Positions 50,969 to 60,318 of a stretch of DNA of 64,000 nt are shown piece after piece (within the stretch, counting starts at the first letter, position 1; every line of letters starts with the position of its first letter). Location of the stretch: the NCBI RefSeq assembly GCF_001428405.1, contig NZ_LMSL01000040.1, positions 150,122-214,121 of the forward strand, in the 5' to 3' direction. This DNA comes from Frateuria sp. Soil773. GTDB taxonomy: Bacteria; Pseudomonadota; Gammaproteobacteria; Xanthomonadales; Rhodanobacteraceae. Both the position numbers and the translations under genes were made by a program. The notes below the pieces were generated by a model. That model did no database searches and was not told the DNA's origin. It saw only the letters and a program-made list of their open reading frames with translations.

Positions 50969-53113
50969 ATGGCGCGCAACCCGTTCAGCCCTTCCTGGCA
51001 CAGCGTCGCGAACCTGCGGCCGCGGCTGATGCCGTACGCGGTGGTGCAGCGGGTGGTGTTCCGCGGCCGGCCCTGGTACGTGGTGCAGGACCAGACCGGC
51101 GGCCGCGTCTACCGGTTCTCGGCCGCGGCCTATGCGCTGATCGCCGGCATGGACGGCCGCCACACCGTGCAGGCGCTGTGGGAGCGCGCCAACGCCTCGG
51201 AAGTGCGCGACGCCTGCACCCAGCCGGAAGTGGTCGACCTGCTGGTGCAACTGCACGCCGCCGACCTGCTGCAGACCGATGCGCTGCCCGATTCGGCCAC
51301 CGCGCTGGACCGCCACCGGAAGAAGCGCTCGGAACTGCTGCGCCAATGGCTGCTCAACCCGATGAGCCTGCGCCTGCCGCTGTTCAATCCCGACCGTCTG
51401 CTAGGGCGGCTGCTGCCGTACGTGCGCTGGTGTTTCGGGCCGCTCGGCGCCGCGCTCTGGCTGGCCGCGATGCTGCCTGCCGTCGTGCTCGCCGCGCAGC
51501 ACTGGCAGGAACTGACCCGCAACCTGTCCGACCGGGTGCTTTCCTCGAGCAACCTCCTGGTCATGCTGGCGGTGTACCCGGTGGTCAAGCTGCTGCACGA
51601 GCTCGGCCACGGCTTCGCCGCCAAGCGCTGGGGCGGCGCCGTGCGCGAGCTCGGCCTGATGTTCCTGATCTTCGCGCCGGTTCCCTACGTGGAGGCTTCC
51701 TCGTCGGCCGCCTTCCCTTCCAAGTACCGGCGCGCCCTGGTCGCCGCCGCCGGGATGATGGTGGAACTGCTGCTGGCGGCGCTGGCCCTGTACGTCTGGC
51801 TGCTGGCCGAGCCCGGCGTCGTGCGCGCGGTCGCCTTCAACGTGATGGTGATCGGCGGCGTGTCCACGCTGCTGGTCAACGGCAATCCGCTGCTGCGCTA
51901 CGACGGCTACTACATCCTGGCCGACCTCATCGAGATGCCGAACCTGGCCCAGCGCGGCCAGGCCTGGTGGGCCTGGCTGCTGGACCGCTACGTTTTCGGC
52001 GCCACCGAGGCGACGAAGCCCGACGAGACGGCCGGCGAACGCCGCTGGCTGTTCTTCTACACCCCGCTGGCGTGGTGCTACCGCACCTTCGTCACCCTCT
52101 CGGTGATCTTCCTGGTGGCCGGCAAGTACTTCATCGTCGGCGTAGCGATGGCCGCATGGAGCGCGGTCAGCCTGCTCGGCGTGCCGCTCTACCGCGGCTG
52201 GAAGCATCTGCGCTCGGCGCCGGCGCTGCATCGCCGCCGCGCGCCGGCCATGCGCCGCACCCTCGCCGCGCTGGCCTGCGCGGCCCTGCTCGCGGCCTGG
52301 CTGCCGCTGCCGCTGCGGACCCGCGCGGAAGGCGTGGTCTGGCTGCCCGACCACGCCATGCTGCATGCCGGCGAGAACGGCTTTTTCGCGCGCTGGCTGG
52401 TGCAGCCGGGGACGCAGGTCGAGGCGGGACAGCCGCTCTACGTGCTGGACGACCCGCAGCTCCACGCCGAGGTCGAGGTGGACCAGGCAAAGCTGGCGCA
52501 GGCGCAGGCGCGTTACGACGCCGACCGGTTCACCGACCCGGCCAAGGCGGCGATCTCGGCCCGCCAGCTCGACGAAGCCCGCGACGTCCTGCGCCAGGCC
52601 GAGGCGCGCGCCGCGCGGCTGACCGGCTTCGCGCAGGCCGGCGGCCGGCTGATGGCGGCCATGCCGCAGGACATGCCGGGCCGCTACTACAAGAAAGGCG
52701 AACTGGTCGGCTACGTGCTGCGCAACGACGAACTGCTGGTGCGGGCCATCGTGGACCAGGACGACATCGACCTGGTGCACAAGCGGCTGCGCGGCACATC
52801 GCTCAGGCTGGCCGACGCCCTGGGACAGGTCTGGCCCTCGCGTGTCGAAAGGGCGTTCCCCGGCGCCGTCGACGAATTGCCGACCGCGGCGCTCGGCCTG
52901 AACGGCGGCGGCGCGATACCCACCAGCCCGAACGACCCGAACGGCCTGAAGACGCTGCAGCGGGTCTTCGTGGTGGACCTCGCCCTGCCGCCGCACGTCC
53001 GGCCCCCGTTCGGCGAGCGCGTGTACGTGCGCTTCGAGCACGGCAGCGAATCGCCGCTGCGGCAGGGCATGCGCCGGTTGCGGCAGGTCTTCCTGAGCCA
53101 TTTCGGTGTCTGA
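50969..53113 (+). CDS. PqqD-like / M50 site-2-protease-type / HlyD fusion protein
   Basis: The 714-residue product begins 12 bases after the previous stop. Residues about 15-110 form a PqqD-like winged-helix domain (VYRFSAAAYALIAGMDGRHT). A multi-pass membrane region with the M50 metalloprotease motif H210-E-L-G-H214 follows, then NPLLRYDGYYILADL, which contains the conserved aspartate of the zinc site. After the last helices comes a periplasmic HlyD lipoyl domain (ARWLVQPGTQVEAGQPLYVLDD), a coiled coil and a beta-barrel. The active-site residues are intact, so proteolysis is plausible. Related M50-HlyD fusions occur with peptide exporters. In this operon it could anchor the SecA-like motor or process the giant substrate. 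Its stop overlaps the next start by eight bases. Confidence 0.85.
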   Translation: MARNPFSPSWHSVANLRPRLMPYAVVQRVVFRGRPWYVVQDQTGGRVYRFSAAAYALIAGMDGRHTVQALWERANASEVRDACTQPEVVDLLVQLHAADLLQTDALPDSATALDRHRKKRSELLRQWLLNPMSLRLPLFNPDRLLGRLLPYVRWCFGPLGAALWLAAMLPAVVLAAQHWQELTRNLSDRVLSSSNLLVMLAVYPVVKLLHELGHGFAAKRWGGAVRELGLMFLIFAPVPYVEASSSAAFPSKYRRALVAAAGMMVELLLAALALYVWLLAEPGVVRAVAFNVMVIGGVSTLLVNGNPLLRYDGYYILADLIEMPNLAQRGQAWWAWLLDRYVFGATEATKPDETAGERRWLFFYTPLAWCYRTFVTLSVIFLVAGKYFIVGVAMAAWSAVSLLGVPLYRGWKHLRSAPALHRRRAPAMRRTLAALACAALLAAWLPLPLRTRAEGVVWLPDHAMLHAGENGFFARWLVQPGTQVEAGQPLYVLDDPQLHAEVEVDQAKLAQAQARYDADRFTDPAKAAISARQLDEARDVLRQAEARAARLTGFAQAGGRLMAAMPQDMPGRYYKKGELVGYVLRNDELLVRAIVDQDDIDLVHKRLRGTSLRLADALGQVWPSRVERAFPGAVDELPTAALGLNGGGAIPTSPNDPNGLKTLQRVFVVDLALPPHVRPPFGERVYVRFEHGSESPLRQGMRRLRQVFLSHFGV

Positions 53114-55094
53114 CGTACGCGCCCTGCTGGCCGGCCGCGACCTGCCGCTGGGGGACGGCCCCTACCTCGAGCGGCTGGACCCGCCGCGCCGCCCCTGGGA
53201 AGACCGGCTACGCTCGCTGCTGGACCGGCTGCCGCGGCCGGAACACCGGCGTGCGCAGGCCTTCCTGCACGCCACCAACGGGCTGGAGGCATCCGCCCGC
53301 AGCCGGACCGACGCCGCGCTGCGCACCGGCCTGGACGAGGCGGTGCGGCAGATCCGCCGCCACGGCTTCGACGACCGCACCCTGCCCGCGGCCTTCGCCC
53401 TGGTGCGCGAGGCTTCGCGGCGCACGCTCGGCATGCGCCACCACGACGTGCAGTTGCTGGCCGGCCGCACGCTGCTCCGCGGCCGGCTGGCGGAAATGTC
53501 GACCGGCGAAGGCAAGACCCTGGCCGCCACGCTGGCCGCCTGCACGGCGGCCGTGACCGGCGCGGCCGTGCACGTGGTCACGGTGAACGACTACCTGGCC
53601 GAGCGCGACGCCGAGCACAACCGCCCGCTGTTCGAGCTGCTGGGCCTGAGCGTCGGCGTGGTGCTCCAGGACATGGACGTGCCCGGGCGCCGTCAGGCCT
53701 ATGCCTGCGACATCACCTACGTGTCGAACAAGGAACTCACCTTCGACTACCTCAAGGACTGCATCGCGCTGGGCGAGGCCTCGGCGACCCAGCAGCGCCT
53801 GCGCGAGTTCGCCGGCGGCGGGCGCGGCGAACCGCCGATCCTGCGGGGCCTGCACGTGGCCATCATCGACGAGGCCGACAGCGTGCTGATCGACGAGGCC
53901 GGCACGCCGCTGATCATTTCCGAGACGCTGCCGGACGATCTCGACCCGGCCATCTACACCCAGGCCATCGCGCTGGCGGACTCGCTGCGGCCGGGCATCG
54001 ACTTCATGTCGGGCGAGCATCGCGACGTGTGGCTGACGCCGAAGGGCAAGCAGGCGATCCGCAAAGCGGCCGACGACCATGGCGGGCTGTGGCGCTCGCC
54101 GCTCTGGCGCGAGGAGTTCGTGCAGAAGGCGCTGTCCGCGATCCACGGTTTCCAGCGCGACCAGCACTACATCCTGGCGGACGACAAGGTGCAGATCGTG
54201 GACGAATCGACCGGCCGCGTGATGCCCGACCGCACCTGGGAGCGCGGCCTGCACCAGATGATCGAGTCGAAGGAGGGCTGCGAGGTGACCGGGCAACGAC
54301 GCACCCTGGCGCAGATCACCTACCAGCGGTTCTTCGGCCGCTACCTGCTGCTGTGCGGCATGACCGGCACCGCGCAGGAAGTGGCCGCCGAGGTGGGGCG
54401 CACCTATGGACTGGCGGTGACGCGCATCCCGCTGCACCGTCCGAGCCGCCGCACCCGCCTGCCGGACCGCATCTGCGCCGACACGTCGCTGCGCTGGCGC
54501 GAGGTGGCGCGGCGCGCCCGCGAGGTGGCCGCGGGCGGGCGGCCGGTGCTGATCGGCACCCGCTCGGTGGAGGCTTCGGAACGGCTCAGCGCGCTGCTCG
54601 CCGGGGAAGGAGCGGAGCACACCGTGCTCAACGCCCGGCAGGACGAGGCCGAGGCCGAGGCCGTCTCGCTCGCCGGGCAGCCGGGGCGGATCACGGTAGC
54701 CACCAACATGGCCGGGCGCGGCACCGACATCAAGCTGGACACGCGTTCCGAACAGGCCGGCGGCCTGCACGTCATCCTGACCGAATTCCACGAATCGGCG
54801 CGCGTCGACCGCCAGTTGTTCGGGCGCTGCGCGCGCCAGGGCGACCCCGGCACGACCGAGGCCATCGTCAGCGTCGACGACGAACTGTTCCGCCGCTTCG
54901 CGCCCGGGCCCGGCCGGGCATTGATGGCGCGGCTGGTGGTCGGCACGCACATCAGCCGGCGCTGGCTGCGCGCCTGGGTGACCCTGATCCAGAACCGCGC
55001 CGAGCGGCACTACCGCTCCCAGCGCAGCTCGACGCAACGCCAGGACGCGGAGTGGATGAAGGCGCTGGGCTTCGTCGGCAAGACGCGCAAATAG
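53106..55094 (+). CDS. SecA-like ATPase, short accessory form
   Basis: The GTG at 53106 lies inside the end of the M50 gene. The 662-residue product has both SecA motor domains. Walker A is MSTGEGKTL with K137, the DEAD-type Walker B is IIDEADSVLIDEA, and TNMAGRGTDI lies in motor domain 2. A preprotein cross-linking domain is inserted (YACDITYVSNKELTFDY to about residue 350). After VSVDDELFRRF the sequence soon ends (about 65 residues), so most of the helical scaffold, wing and C-terminal linker of the roughly 900-residue housekeeping SecA are missing. An N-terminal extension of about 60 residues is unusual. It is clearly an ATPase of the SecA family but not the general secretion motor. Its operon suggests a dedicated partner of the adaptor and protease proteins. 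Confidence 0.9.
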   Translation: MSDVRALLAGRDLPLGDGPYLERLDPPRRPWEDRLRSLLDRLPRPEHRRAQAFLHATNGLEASARSRTDAALRTGLDEAVRQIRRHGFDDRTLPAAFALVREASRRTLGMRHHDVQLLAGRTLLRGRLAEMSTGEGKTLAATLAACTAAVTGAAVHVVTVNDYLAERDAEHNRPLFELLGLSVGVVLQDMDVPGRRQAYACDITYVSNKELTFDYLKDCIALGEASATQQRLREFAGGGRGEPPILRGLHVAIIDEADSVLIDEAGTPLIISETLPDDLDPAIYTQAIALADSLRPGIDFMSGEHRDVWLTPKGKQAIRKAADDHGGLWRSPLWREEFVQKALSAIHGFQRDQHYILADDKVQIVDESTGRVMPDRTWERGLHQMIESKEGCEVTGQRRTLAQITYQRFFGRYLLLCGMTGTAQEVAAEVGRTYGLAVTRIPLHRPSRRTRLPDRICADTSLRWREVARRAREVAAGGRPVLIGTRSVEASERLSALLAGEGAEHTVLNARQDEAEAEAVSLAGQPGRITVATNMAGRGTDIKLDTRSEQAGGLHVILTEFHESARVDRQLFGRCARQGDPGTTEAIVSVDDELFRRFAPGPGRALMARLVVGTHISRRWLRAWVTLIQNRAERHYRSQRSSTQRQDAEWMKALGFVGKTRK

Positions 55095-55155
55095 ACGGAT
55101 GGATGTTTCACCCCCGCCCTGTCGTCACGGAGAGGCATGACCGCCGTGGTCGCGC

Positions 55156-55847
<692 letters not shown>

Positions 55848-57326
55848 TCACTTCGCGCCGGCATCGCCCTTCATGGCGAGCAACGCTCCCGCCGCCTGCA
55901 GGCCGGAGTACATCGCCGCCGGTACGCCGAAGCCCGGAAAAGTGGTCTGGCCGGCGAGGAACAGCCCCGGCAACGGCGTGCGGTGCGGGAAGTAGCGATC
56001 GGGCGCGGCACCGGGGGCGATGCCGTAGAGCGCGCCTTCGTACAGGTGATGCCGGTCGGCGAAATCCCGTGGGTCGAGCGTGCGCAGGGTCTCGACCTTC
56101 AGGCCAGGCAGGCGGGCGTGCAGGCCGGCCAGGTGCCATTCCAGCGCCTGCCCGGTCATGGCCGGCGTCCAGTCGTCCGCACGCGCGATGCCGGAGACGG
56201 GCGCATAGGTCTCGATGATGGTCGTGCCCGCCGGGGCCAGCCCGGGCAGGACCGTCGTCGGCGCCGTCCACGACAACCATCGCGCCGAGGCTCCGGCCGC
56301 CCGATGCAGTTCGCCCTGTCGTTCCATGTCCGGCACGTGGTTGACGATGAAGGCGCCGGACGGCGGCTCGAACCGCCCGGCCAATTGCACGGCGATGGCG
56401 CGATGCGACAGCGGCGCCCTGCGTGCGGTGCGCCGCAGGGCGCGGGGCACGTCCTGCGGCGGCAACAGGCGCTCGACCACCGCGAACCCCGCGCATGTGG
56501 CGATGACGTCGCGTGCGGGAATGCGCTCGCCACCCGGCAGCACGACGGCCGCCACGGCCCCCTGCCGCACTTCGATGCGCTCGACCCGGCAACCGCAGCG
56601 CACCGTGGCGCCCGCTGCCAGCAAGGCACGATGCAGGGCTGCAGCAATGGCTCCCATGCCTGTCCGCGGCAGGTGGAAGCCTTCTTCCAGCAGTGCTACC
56701 AGCCCGATCAACTGCGAAGCCGGCAGGCGCTGCGGCGCCGTGCCGGTATAGAGCAGGATGGAGGCCACGGCGGCCCGCAGCGCCGGATCGGGGAAATAGC
56801 GGCCGATCGCGCGGTCCGCCCTGCCGGCGAGCTTCGGCAGGTAGCGCCACAGGCGCGCCAGGGTGCGCGGCAGCGACGGCTCGAACGGCAGGATTTCGTC
56901 GAGCAGGCAGCGATAGAGCGGTTGCCAGTCGCGTTGCATGGCGCGCAGGCCGTCGCGCAGCAAGGCGGTACGCGTCCGCCCCCCGGGGCCTTCCACCCTT
57001 GCCGCATCCAGCGCCCCCAGGTGCACCACGGCACCGTCGTCGAGATGCGTTTCGTGCGGATGCACGATGGGAGCCAGCGGCACCTCGGCGTCGAAGTCCA
57101 GGCCCAGCTCGCCGAAGGCACGGCGCAAGAGCGACGGCACGGCCACATAGACCGCCCCGTTGTTGAACGTGCAACCCTCCACCTGCGCGTTCGAACAGCA
57201 GCCTCCCACCGTGTCGGCGGCTTCCAGCAAAACGACCTCGCGCCCCGCGCGCGCCAGCGCCAGGGCCGCGGAAAGGCCGGCCAGGCCGGCGCCGAGTACG
57301 ATGCAGGGAGGGGAATCGAGGGACAT
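55848..57326 (-). CDS. FAD-dependent phytoene desaturase/CrtI-like oxidoreductase
   Basis: This 492-residue flavoprotein begins with a Rossmann dinucleotide motif, VLGAGLAGLSAALALARAG (from about residue 9), and VGGCCSN, and ends with LAGQTTFPGFGVPAAMYSGL. This pair is typical of the CrtI/CrtISO/RetSat branch of FAD oxidoreductases. Known members desaturate carotenoids or reduce retinoids; the substrate here cannot be told. The start at 57326 is chosen because the Rossmann fold follows at once. The open frame extends upstream into the regulator's promoter. It is transcribed divergently from a TetR-family gene, and the region between them holds a near-perfect palindrome that probably is the operator. 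Confidence 0.85.
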   Translation of the reverse strand: MSLDSPPCIVLGAGLAGLSAALALARAGREVVLLEAADTVGGCCSNAQVEGCTFNNGAVYVAVPSLLRRAFGELGLDFDAEVPLAPIVHPHETHLDDGAVVHLGALDAARVEGPGGRTRTALLRDGLRAMQRDWQPLYRCLLDEILPFEPSLPRTLARLWRYLPKLAGRADRAIGRYFPDPALRAAVASILLYTGTAPQRLPASQLIGLVALLEEGFHLPRTGMGAIAAALHRALLAAGATVRCGCRVERIEVRQGAVAAVVLPGGERIPARDVIATCAGFAVVERLLPPQDVPRALRRTARRAPLSHRAIAVQLAGRFEPPSGAFIVNHVPDMERQGELHRAAGASARWLSWTAPTTVLPGLAPAGTTIIETYAPVSGIARADDWTPAMTGQALEWHLAGLHARLPGLKVETLRTLDPRDFADRHHLYEGALYGIAPGAAPDRYFPHRTPLPGLFLAGQTTFPGFGVPAAMYSGLQAAGALLAMKGDAGAK

Positions 57327-57425
57327 GGCGCGCCTTGCCGATGGATGGGGAGAGAGGCCGACCCGGCCTGCCCGGCCGCAACCGCCGCGGCGCGGATGCC
57401 TCGCCGGCACCGGATCGATATTGAA

Positions 57426-57447
57426 CAATGTACAATTTTGAACATTG
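57426..57447. promoter_or_regulatory. 22-bp palindrome, candidate TetR operator
   Basis: CAATGTACAA (57426-57435) and TTGAACATTG (57438-57447) are inverted with 9 of 10 matches around TT. The site lies 18 bases before the TetR start at 57466 and about 100 bases before the divergent oxidoreductase start, the usual place for a shared autoregulated operator. Confidence 0.7.
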
Positions 57448-57465
57448 ACCTGAACCACTGCAAGC

Positions 57466-58062
57466 ATGACTGCCTCGACACGCACCGACCGCAAGCGCGC
57501 CCGCACCCGCGACCACCTGGCCGCGACGGCGCAGGCGCTGTTCGAACGGCACGGCTACGAAGCCGTCACCATGGAGCAGATCGCCGCCGGGGCGGATGTC
57601 GCCCGCGGCACGCTGTACAACCACTTCCCGCTGAAGGAGGCCGTACTGGCGCATGCCATGCACGCGCAGTTGGCAAACGACCTGGCGCCCTTGCTGCGCC
57701 GGGTCATGGCCCGGCGCAGCGTGCAGGCCCGGCTCGCCGGCGTGATGCAGGCGTCGGCGCAATGGTGGGAGGCGCACCGCGGCTATGCCGCGCCGTACAT
57801 CCGCTACCGTTTCCAGGCGCTGGCCGACGGCCAGGCTGGCGAGGGCGATTCGGACATGCTGCGGCTCTACGCCAGCCTGATCGCGCAGGCGCAGGCAAAG
57901 GGCGAGATCCGCGACGACATCGCAGCGACGCTCCTGTCCAGCCACCTGCACTTCCTCTACCTGGGCGCCGTCTTGCGCTGGCTGGAGAACCGCCAGGCCC
58001 GACTGGCCGACGAGCTGGCCGGCGCACTGGCGTTCTTCATGGCCGGCGCGGCTGCGCGGTGA
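57466..58062 (+). CDS. TetR-family transcriptional regulator
   Basis: The 198-residue protein has a typical TetR N-terminal helix-turn-helix (ATAQALFERHGYEAVTMEQI, then ADVARGTLYNHFPLKEAVLA, about residues 20-65) and an all-helical ligand-binding domain. The ligand is unknown. It is divergent from the phytoene-desaturase-like gene and likely represses it and itself through the palindrome at 57426-57447. The aromatic N-H-F turn in the recognition helix region is conserved in the family. Confidence 0.9.
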   Translation: MTASTRTDRKRARTRDHLAATAQALFERHGYEAVTMEQIAAGADVARGTLYNHFPLKEAVLAHAMHAQLANDLAPLLRRVMARRSVQARLAGVMQASAQWWEAHRGYAAPYIRYRFQALADGQAGEGDSDMLRLYASLIAQAQAKGEIRDDIAATLLSSHLHFLYLGAVLRWLENRQARLADELAGALAFFMAGAAAR

Positions 58063-58399
58063 CTGTACCGCCATCGTCGCGTGCCGCGATCCAACAGGAA
58101 TCCCTGGCGATCCACCGATAACCGCGGCCGTATGCATCGCATGCGTCAGGAGCCGGCCTCATGCCGGCATGGAGCCGACAAGGCCCGCTGAAAGCCTGCT
58201 CACGATCTACCCGCCGGTTCAACCGCCTCATCGCCATTCCTGCAAAAGCGGGAAGCGCTTTTCAACAGCCGAAGGGCCGGTCGTCCAGTGACTTGACGCT
58301 CCAAAGCTTCCAAGGCGCTGGATCCCGGCTCTTGCCACCTTTTCGGGGTTCGCTGGGATGACGCTTCATGGGGGATACCTGGAGATCGTGCCCGGCCTC
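58063..58399. other. Intergenic region with an interspersed-repeat remnant
   Basis: No gene was found. The right part (58224-58362) looks like a degenerate copy of a dispersed element; the left part holds nothing recognisable. Confidence 0.5.
58224..58362. repeat. Degenerate interspersed repeat
   Basis: The sequence begins GCCATTCCTGCAAAAGCGGG, has TCCAGTGACTT in the middle, and ends CGCTGGGATGAC. This is the layout of the common intergenic repeats with CATTCCCGC...GCGGGAATGAC-type ends found in many GC-rich gammaproteobacteria. Only this copy is in the window, so it was recognised from the general pattern. Confidence 0.45.
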
Positions 58400-59638
58400 T
58401 CAGGCCCTTCCCGCATCGACGTAAATCGCGGTGCGTTTCCCGAGCCACCTTGTTGCCGCCCAGGTCAGCAAGGCCATGGCGCTGAAGGCGGCGCCCAGCA
58501 TCGACACGCCAGCCCATCCTGCCCGGGCATGCGCCACCGTGGAGGCGATGGCGCCGATTGCGCTGCCGATGGAATAGAACACCATGTAACCGCCCACGAG
58601 GCGGCTTCGCGCATCGGGATGGCGCTCGAAAACGATGCTCTGGTTCGTGACGTGCACGGCTTGCACGGCCAGGTCGAGCACGACGACGCCAACCAGCAGA
58701 AGGAACAGCGACGTCGGCAACATGGCGATCAATGCCCAGGACGCCAGCAGGAACGCGAGCGACAGCCCCGTCGTCCATTGGTCCAGGCCGCGGTCGGCGA
58801 GCCGCCCCGCGCCTGTCGCCGCCATCGCCCCGGCCATGCCGACGAGGCCGAACAGGCCGATGCGGGCATGGCCATAGGAGAACGGCGCGGCGCTGAGCGG
58901 CAGCACCAGCGCCGTCCAGAACGTGCTGAACGCCGCGAACACCAGCAGCGCCAGGAAGCCGCGGGCCAGCAAGACCCGGTCGCGCAGGAACAGCCTGGGG
59001 ATCGAGCGCAGCGCGGTGGCGTAGCTGTCGTTGCTGTCCGGCGGAAGCCGGCGCGGCAGGACATGCGCAAGCACGCCGACCATCGCCGCGGTCAGGATGG
59101 CGGAGGCCAGGTAAACCAGGCGCCAGCCGCCGAGGTCGGCAAGCAAGCCAGCCACGAAGCGGGCGGCGAGAATGCCGATCACGACACCGCTTGTCACCCT
59201 GCCGACCGCCCTGCCGCGCTCGGCAGGCGCTGCCAGTGTCGCCGCAAAGGCCACCAGCACTTGCACCACGACGGCAAGCAGCCCCATCGCCGCAAGGCTG
59301 GCGAACAGGATCGCTTCGGTCCTGGCCGTTGCGACACAGGTTAGCGCGGCAACGGACAGGATGCCCTGGCCGACGACGAGGCGCCGGCGATCGACCAGGT
59401 CGCCGAGCGGCACGATGAAGATCAGGCCCAGCCCGTAGCCGACCTGCGTCAGCATCACGACAAGGCCGATCGCGGCAGGCGGGATGCCGAAATCCCGCGC
59501 CATCGCATCGAGCAACGGCTGCGCGTAGTAGATGTTTGCGACGCTGAGGCCGGCGGCGGCTGCAAACAGCAGCGTCATCGCTTTCGACAGGGTGCCGGTG
59601 GAGGGTTCCTGGCCGTGATGTCCGTTCCATTGAGGCAT
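58400..59638 (-). CDS. MFS transporter, probable drug or metabolite exporter
   Basis: The product (412 residues) has the twelve hydrophobic helices of the major facilitator superfamily. The loop 2-3 signature is GLIFIVPLGDLVDRRRLVVG, and a motif C-like helix follows (GVVIGILAARFVAGLLADLGG), which is typical of proton-driven antiporters of the DHA1 type. ATG 59638 is chosen because GGAAG lies seven bases upstream. It is divergent from an HxlR-type regulator, with a 7+7 palindrome between the two starts. The pair is therefore likely an inducible efflux unit; the substrate is unknown. Confidence 0.85.
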   Translation of the reverse strand: MPQWNGHHGQEPSTGTLSKAMTLLFAAAAGLSVANIYYAQPLLDAMARDFGIPPAAIGLVVMLTQVGYGLGLIFIVPLGDLVDRRRLVVGQGILSVAALTCVATARTEAILFASLAAMGLLAVVVQVLVAFAATLAAPAERGRAVGRVTSGVVIGILAARFVAGLLADLGGWRLVYLASAILTAAMVGVLAHVLPRRLPPDSNDSYATALRSIPRLFLRDRVLLARGFLALLVFAAFSTFWTALVLPLSAAPFSYGHARIGLFGLVGMAGAMAATGAGRLADRGLDQWTTGLSLAFLLASWALIAMLPTSLFLLLVGVVVLDLAVQAVHVTNQSIVFERHPDARSRLVGGYMVFYSIGSAIGAIASTVAHARAGWAGVSMLGAAFSAMALLTWAATRWLGKRTAIYVDAGRA

Positions 59639-59664
59639 GGCGATCTTCCGCATCCGCATATGAA

Positions 59665-59679
59665 GTCTCATAATGAGAC
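59665..59679. promoter_or_regulatory. Perfect 7-1-7 palindrome, candidate HxlR operator
   Basis: GTCTCAT (59665-59671) and ATGAGAC (59673-59679) are a perfect inverted repeat around one A. The site lies between the divergent MFS and HxlR-type genes, 27 bases from the MFS start and 64 from the regulator start. Confidence 0.6.
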
Positions 59680-59742
59680 CACTTGCCAGAACAAATTCCA
59701 GTTCTTTTTCAGGACCGGATCGGCGGACGGAGGGCGAAGGCC

Positions 59743-60186
59743 ATGGCCAAGCGAGTCAGCCTGTGGAATGCAGGGTGCCCGGTCGCGCGGGCGCTGGACG
59801 TCATCGGCGACTGGTGGTCGCTACTGATCATCCGCGACGCCTTCGACGGCGTGCGGCGCTTCAATGAGTTTCAGGCCGGCCTCGGGATCGCCAAGGGCAT
59901 GCTGGCGACCCGCCTGCGCGGCCTGGTCGGGAAAGGCGTCCTGGATACCGCGCCCGCGTCGGACGGCTCCGCCTACAGGGAGTACGTGCTGACGGAGAAA
60001 GGACGCGGCCTGTTCCTTGTCATCGTGGCGCTGCGGCAATGGGGCGAGGACTATCTCTATCGCCCCGGCGAACGCCGCTCCTCGCTGGTGGAGGCCAGGA
60101 CGGATGTGCCGGTGGGAAAGCTGAAGCTGCGTTCGGCCAAGGGGCGTCCCCTCGAATGGAGCGATACGCGCGTGACGCGCTGCTGA
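59743..60186 (+). CDS. HxlR-family transcriptional regulator
   Basis: This 147-residue protein has the MarR-like winged-helix fold of the HxlR family. The typical start C-P-V-A-R-A-L-D-V-I-G-D-W-W-S-L-L-I-I-R lies at residues 12-31, followed by the recognition region FNEFQAGLGIAKGMLATRLRG and the wing VLTEKGRGL. The start at 59743 follows GGAGGGCGAAGG; the open frame extends further upstream but that part is non-homologous. It is divergent from the MFS gene and likely controls it through the palindrome at 59665-59679. The cysteine near the N-terminus could sense electrophiles or oxidants as in some relatives, which is inference. Confidence 0.9.
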   Translation: MAKRVSLWNAGCPVARALDVIGDWWSLLIIRDAFDGVRRFNEFQAGLGIAKGMLATRLRGLVGKGVLDTAPASDGSAYREYVLTEKGRGLFLVIVALRQWGEDYLYRPGERRSSLVEARTDVPVGKLKLRSAKGRPLEWSDTRVTRC

Positions 60187-60318
60187 TCGCCATCGCCGTC
60201 CCGCAGCGGCTGCCGCGCGCAAGCGAAGCATTCCCCCGTATCGTCCAGGGACCGGTGGGTAGCGCCCGGGCCGGCTTTCTCCATCGTCGGGCGGCATCCT
60301 GCCAATGGCTCTGCCGCG

